Assembly: GCA_903827735.1 (NCBI GenBank)
Contig: CAIKJM010000079.1
Coordinates: forward strand, 1-17,158
Direction of reading: 5' to 3'
Source of the DNA: an uncultured Rhodanobacter sp.
Lineage (GTDB): Bacteria; Pseudomonadota; Gammaproteobacteria; Xanthomonadales; Rhodanobacteraceae
DNA length: 17,158 nucleotides
The first letter of the stretch is position 1. Every line of letters begins with the position of its first letter. Below the pieces are notes generated by a model. That model made no database searches and was not told where the DNA came from. It saw only the letters and a program-made list of their open reading frames with translations. A program made the position numbers and the translations under genes. Below are positions 13,310 to 17,158 of the stretch, one piece after another.

Positions 13310-16300
13310 CTACCACTGCATGCCGGCACCAACCGATAAGCCGCCGTCGCCGCGGGTATCCATTGAACCAGTCAGCTTGTAGACCCAGCGGCCTCCCTCG
13401 GAAATCGTTGACACGCCAATTGCGATGCTCGATTCGCTGCGGAACGTACCCGCGGCGACGGCCGCCATACTCTTGCCTGGCTCATAAGCCTGGGGCAACC
13501 CGGCCATCGCCATAGCCGCCGCAACGCCTGCATTAGCGCGATTACCGATTTGTTGAATCTGGCTGCTTAGCGCTCCCAGCTTCTGATCGGTATAGCTGGC
13601 GGCCCAGTTCTCAGCCTGCTGAACGCCTGAATTCACCTGACCAACGTTCGCGGCATCGGTGTCGGCCGTGCCCGCCGCCACATTCGTAATCTGCCGTTCG
13701 CTGCCGGGGCTGCCTACCGAAACGGTATCGTCGCGACTGGCTACCGAGCCCGCGCCAAGTGCGACCGAGTTATCCGCAGCGGCCGATGCGCCGCTGCCGA
13801 CCGCAACACTGTTAGCACCGGCGGAGCTGGCTGTCGGGCCCACCGCGACGCTGTTCGTCCCGCCGGCCGTCGCGCCGCCGGAAGTCGAATTCACCTGAAC
13901 ATATTTGCTGCTCGGGCCGCCATTCTGACTGAGAGAGGTAAAGTCATTGTATAGACTCAAATTGCTGTAGGCGTTGGTGCCATCTTGCGTCCAGTGATAC
14001 AGCTGTCCCCCGTTGACGGCATCGGTACTGGCTGCCGTTTCGGCACCCGCAGCAAGGTTGGTCACAGTGACTGGCTTGCCCGTTCCATCGCCGGTCAGCG
14101 TCACGGTATTCGTTGGATTACCCGATGTATCGGCGTTGTAGACGACCGCCAGCTTGCTATTTGCGGTACCGCCTCCGGCCTGCGATGCGACCGCCTCCAG
14201 CTGCGCCAGATTCACCGCATCATCGGGCGATGATCCGGCTGCAACCCCCGTAATCTGGCGATTGCCAATATTCAATTCACCCGCGGATGTCTGTGGTGCG
14301 GAAAGTCCGTAAGCGATGTAATTGGTTTGCGCGCCGACGACAGTAGTTGACCCGGCGCCCAACGCAATGCTGTTGGCAAAGCTTGCTGTCGCTCCGGAGC
14401 CAACGGCAATGCTATTGGTTCCGCTTGCAAGCGTGTTGTCACTTACCGCGAGCGAGTAATCCCCCTGCGCGGTGGCACCATTGCCCATGGCAAAGCTATC
14501 CGTGCCAGCGGCGCTCGCATTCGGGCCAGCCGCTGCTGCATTCAAACCTGTCGCCACCGATCCGGGCAAAGTCGACTGCACGGCGTAATATTTATTGCCG
14601 GGGTTGTTCGTCAAATCGTTATAGAGACTGTAGTTGCTGTACTGGTTTGTTGTGTCTTGTGTCCAGTGCCATAGCTGCGAGCCATTGACGGCATCCGTAC
14701 TTGTCGCGCTCAAAGCGCCTTGGTGAAGATTGGTCAGCGTAGTCCCGTTGGTGATCCCGCCATCCGTACTTACCAAGCCGGCCAAGGTTACGCTGGTTCT
14801 CGCGGCGTTGTCGTATTGCACCGAATTTGCGGCGTCGGCCGAAACCCCTTGTAGCTGCTCAACGTTGACGGCGTCGGTCGCGGCGCTACCCGGGGCGACA
14901 CCGGTGATCTTTCGATTGCCAATATTGAGCTCGCCGCTGGAGGTTTGTGGTGCTGCCAGTCCATAAGCAATGTATCCAGCCTGCGCACCCACCGTTGTAA
15001 CCGACCCGCTGCCCAACGCAATGCTGTTGGCGAAGGTAGCGTTGGCACCGGTGCCTAGCGCGATGGCGTTGTCAGTGCTCAGTCCGGTTACTGCGCCGCT
15101 GCCCAAAGCAATTGAGGCATCGCCGATGGTTGTAGCGCCGGGACCTGCAGCTATCGAGTCGGTACCGACAGCGCTGCTGCCGACACCAGAGCTGTTCGCC
15201 TGAAAGTATTTGCTGGTGGTGTTGTAAATGTTGCTGACGTTGTTATTGGTCGCGTAGAGCTGTGCGCCATTTACCGCATCCGTACTGGCGGCACTCAGCG
15301 CTCCCTGCTGCAAATTAGTGATCTTGGTACCTCCGGTGACGCCACCGTCCGTACTGGTTGGGCCGGCAAGAGTAATACTCGTCTTGCTGGCATCGTCGTA
15401 CTGCACGGAATTGGCGGCCGTGGAGGCCACGCCCTGCAGTTGTTCGACATTGACAGCGTCGGTAGCCGCACTACCAGGAGCGACACCAGTAACCTCACGG
15501 TTGCCGACGTTGAGCTCGCCGCTTGAGGTTTGTGGCGCGGCTAGTCCGTAAGCGGTGTATCCGGTCTGTGCGCCCACCGTCGTTACCGATCCACTGCCCA
15601 GTGCGATGCTGTTAGCGAAGGTAGCATTGGCGCCCGTGCCTATCGCGATAGCATTGTCGTTACCTATGCCCGTGGCCGCGCCGCTACCTAGCGCAAGCGA
15701 TGCATTGCCGTTGGCGACCGCACTTGGGCCCGCAGCGATCGAATCCATCCCAAGCGCGCTACTGCCTGCCCCGCTGCTATTGGCCTGGAAGTATTTGCTG
15801 GTAGTGTCGTAGATGTTACTGACCGTGCTGTTGGTCGCGTAGAGCTGCGCGCCGTTTACAGCATCGGTGCTGGTGGCGTTCAGCGCTCCCTGCTGCAGGT
15901 TGGTGATTTTGGTGCCGCCCGTTACGCCGCCATCAGTGCTGATCGGGCCACCAAGCGTAATGCTGTTCTTATTACCTTGATCGTATTGCACCGAATCCGC
16001 GGCAACGCCTTGAAGCTGCTCGACGTTAACGGCATCCGTTGCGGCGCTGCCGGGGGCAACACCTGTGATTTGACGGTTACCTACGTTGAGCTCACCGCTG
16101 GAGGTTTGCGGCGTGGTTAGAGCAAAGGCCGTATAGCCGGTTTGCGCACCCACTGCTGTTACTGAGCCACTGCCCAACGCAATACTGTTGGCGAAGCTTG
16201 CGTTAGCGCCGGTGCCTACCGCGATTGCGTTCTCAGTGCCCAGTCCCGTCACCGCACCGCTACCCAAGGCCAATGACGCACCGCCGGCAGCCACCGCGCC

Positions 16301-17158
16301 CGGGCCAGCGGCGATTGAATCCATGCCGAGTGCACTGCTGCCCACGCCTGCGCTGTTGGCCTGGAAAAATTTGCTGGTGGTATCGTAGATAGTGCTGACG
16401 GTGTTGTTGGTGGCATAAAGCTGCGCACCGTTCACGGCATCGGTACTCGTCGCACTCAAGCTGCCCTGATGCAGGTTGGTGATCGTTGTTCCGTTGGTAA
16501 TACCACCATCGGTACTTGGCGTTCCGGCAAGCGTGATGCTGGTCTTACCCGCATTGTCGTACTGTACGGAATTTCCGGCATCCGCTGCCACACCCTCGAG
16601 TTGGGCAACATTGACGGCGTCGGTAGCCGCGCTGCCTGCGGCCACATTGGTGATCTGACGTTCCTGACCTGGGGAACCGATCGATACTTCGCCCGCTGAC
16701 TGCTGCAGCGCGGTCAAACCGTAGGCTGTGTAGTTCGTCAATCCACCACGATCGGCCACGGATTGATAGCCCAAAGCAACGCTGTTCGCTGCATTCGCCG
16801 TCGCCTCGGCACCCAAGATAACTTGCGCATTCGCGGTACCGGACGCACTGTCGCCGATTACCACTGAATGGCCCAGACGCGCCTCGTAATCTGCAGTGGG
16901 AACGCCAGTCGGGTTATTGGGGTCGTTGGTACCACTGCCCGGGAAAGCCGTGTCGGCGTTGACCAGCGGAAGTGTGTGACTGGCATTCGTACCGATGACC
17001 ACTTCCTTCGAACCGTTGGCGGTGGCGCCGTCACCAACGAGCACCTGGTAATCCTGCGCCGCGTTGATGCCGTAGCAGGAAACGGTGGCAACAATGGCGT
17101 TTACACAAGTCGATGCGAAAGCAGGTGCGCCACTGGGCAGCAGGATGCCGAGCGTTCC
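13310..17158 (-). CDS. Giant YadA-like trimeric autotransporter adhesin (5' end beyond window)
   Basis: The frame is open to the window edge, giving 1282 visible residues; the start codon is outside. The first residues, GILLPSGAPAFA|STC, look like the end of a signal peptide, so little is missing (inference). A first head block (about 40-130) holds several SVVIG/SVALG-type strands. Five tandem modules follow, each made of a neck (QITGVAPGSAATDAVNVEQL), a stalk-like linker (STDGG...TDAVNGAQLY) and a YadA head. A final neck, a coiled coil and the membrane anchor end in GAGMQW. The protein should form a trimeric fibre on the cell surface for adhesion or biofilm formation. An in-frame GTG at 17044 is not a credible start, since it follows secreted-protein sequence. 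The mini-TAA and TpgA-like genes follow downstream. Confidence 0.93.
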   Translation of the reverse strand, partial: GTLGILLPSGAPAFASTCVNAIVATVSCYGINAAQDYQVLVGDGATANGSKEVVIGTNASHTLPLVNADTAFPGSGTNDPNNPTGVPTADYEARLGHSVVIGDSASGTANAQVILGAEATANAANSVALGYQSVADRGGLTNYTAYGLTALQQSAGEVSIGSPGQERQITNVAAGSAATDAVNVAQLEGVAADAGNSVQYDNAGKTSITLAGTPSTDGGITNGTTITNLHQGSLSATSTDAVNGAQLYATNNTVSTIYDTTSKFFQANSAGVGSSALGMDSIAAGPGAVAAGGASLALGSGAVTGLGTENAIAVGTGANASFANSIALGSGSVTAVGAQTGYTAFALTTPQTSSGELNVGNRQITGVAPGSAATDAVNVEQLQGVAADSVQYDQGNKNSITLGGPISTDGGVTGGTKITNLQQGALNATSTDAVNGAQLYATNSTVSNIYDTTSKYFQANSSGAGSSALGMDSIAAGPSAVANGNASLALGSGAATGIGNDNAIAIGTGANATFANSIALGSGSVTTVGAQTGYTAYGLAAPQTSSGELNVGNREVTGVAPGSAATDAVNVEQLQGVASTAANSVQYDDASKTSITLAGPTSTDGGVTGGTKITNLQQGALSAASTDAVNGAQLYATNNNVSNIYNTTSKYFQANSSGVGSSAVGTDSIAAGPGATTIGDASIALGSGAVTGLSTDNAIALGTGANATFANSIALGSGSVTTVGAQAGYIAYGLAAPQTSSGELNIGNRKITGVAPGSAATDAVNVEQLQGVSADAANSVQYDNAARTSVTLAGLVSTDGGITNGTTLTNLHQGALSATSTDAVNGSQLWHWTQDTTNQYSNYSLYNDLTNNPGNKYYAVQSTLPGSVATGLNAAAAGPNASAAGTDSFAMGNGATAQGDYSLAVSDNTLASGTNSIAVGSGATASFANSIALGAGSTTVVGAQTNYIAYGLSAPQTSAGELNIGNRQITGVAAGSSPDDAVNLAQLEAVASQAGGGTANSKLAVVYNADTSGNPTNTVTLTGDGTGKPVTVTNLAAGAETAASTDAVNGGQLYHWTQDGTNAYSNLSLYNDFTSLSQNGGPSSKYVQVNSTSGGATAGGTNSVAVGPTASSAGANSVAVGSGASAAADNSVALGAGSVASRDDTVSVGSPGSERQITNVAAGTADTDAANVGQVNSGVQQAENWAASYTDQKLGALSSQIQQIGNRANAGVAAAMAMAGLPQAYEPGKSMAAVAAGTFRSESSIAIGVSTISEGGRWVYKLTGSMDTRGDGGLSVGAGMQW
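13697..16660 (-). repeat. Five tandem neck-linker-head modules in the large adhesin gene
   Basis: Taking the Arg codon before each neck (R-x-I-T-x-V-A) as start, the units are 16076-16660 (585 bp), 15500-16075 (576 bp), 14915-15499 (585 bp), 14261-14914 (654 bp) and 13697-14260 (564 bp). All lengths are multiples of three (195, 192, 195, 218 and 188 residues). The first three are nearly identical at the protein level. The last two replace the IYDTTSKYFQANS linker region with an HWTQD-x-TN-x-YSN-x-SLYND segment. In-frame recombination between units could change fibre length. Confidence 0.9.

Noticed and set aside
14730..16388. Series of rightward Ala/Pro-rich open frames (about 60-85 residues), similar to one another
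   Set aside because: They are complements of the repeated YadA head modules, which explains both the composition and the repetition.
13697..16660. Regular repeats considered as a CRISPR or other short-repeat array
   Set aside because: The period is 564-654 bp and the whole array is coding and in frame; there are no short repeats with unique spacers.

Overview
The window looks like a chromosomal segment of a GC-rich gammaproteobacterium. The best fit is the Xanthomonadales / Rhodanobacteraceae group (Dyella, Luteibacter, Frateuria or Rhodanobacter-like). This rests on gene content and order (rsmD-coaD-ferredoxin-ggt, ftsY divergent from rsmD, AsmA-like-mutY-yggX) and on protein style; no marker gene settles the genus. 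Coding density is high and no stretch longer than 300 bp lacks a gene.

Left part (1-2331). Only the first codons of a leftward exported-protein gene are visible at 1-37. A 220-bp divergent spacer with an imperfect inverted repeat follows. Then come three tightly packed rightward genes: a YdjA-type nitroreductase, a stand-alone 5'-3' exonuclease overlapping it by 13 bp, and a NUDIX hydrolase of the ADP-ribose pyrophosphatase type. They meet a leftward block head-on at 2332-2414.

Central leftward block (2415-7454). Read in its own direction it is rsmD, coaD, a small lipoprotein of unknown function, two tandem hairpins, a 2[4Fe-4S] ferredoxin, ggt (gamma-glutamyltransferase) and a TMEM43-like membrane protein. 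coaD overlaps the lipoprotein by 8 bp and the ferredoxin overlaps ggt by 4 bp (ATGA). The hairpins at 5637-5697 probably split this into two transcription units.

Rightward block (7541-11271). ftsY (SRP receptor) is divergent from rsmD. It is followed by an AsmA-like envelope protein, mutY (overlapping by ATGA), yggX (Fe(II)-trafficking/protection) and tRNA-Phe(GAA). The tRNA has its own near-consensus promoter, whose -35 box overlaps the yggX stop codon, and an intrinsic terminator. MutY carries a [4Fe-4S] cluster, so a link to YggX makes sense.

Right part (11452-17158, all leftward). This is a trimeric autotransporter adhesin (TAA) locus. It holds a very large YadA-like adhesin cut by the window edge (1282 residues visible, five tandem neck/head modules of 564-654 bp), a complete mini-TAA of only 254 residues with its own signal peptide and membrane anchor, and an outer-membrane lipoprotein fusing a BamE/SmpA-OmlA domain to an OmpA-type peptidoglycan-binding domain. 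The lipoprotein has the architecture of TpgA, the TAA partner described with AtaA of Acinetobacter Tol 5. The mini-TAA and the lipoprotein share the start of their signal peptides and their translation-initiation context. This two-adhesin-plus-partner cluster is the most interesting feature of the window.
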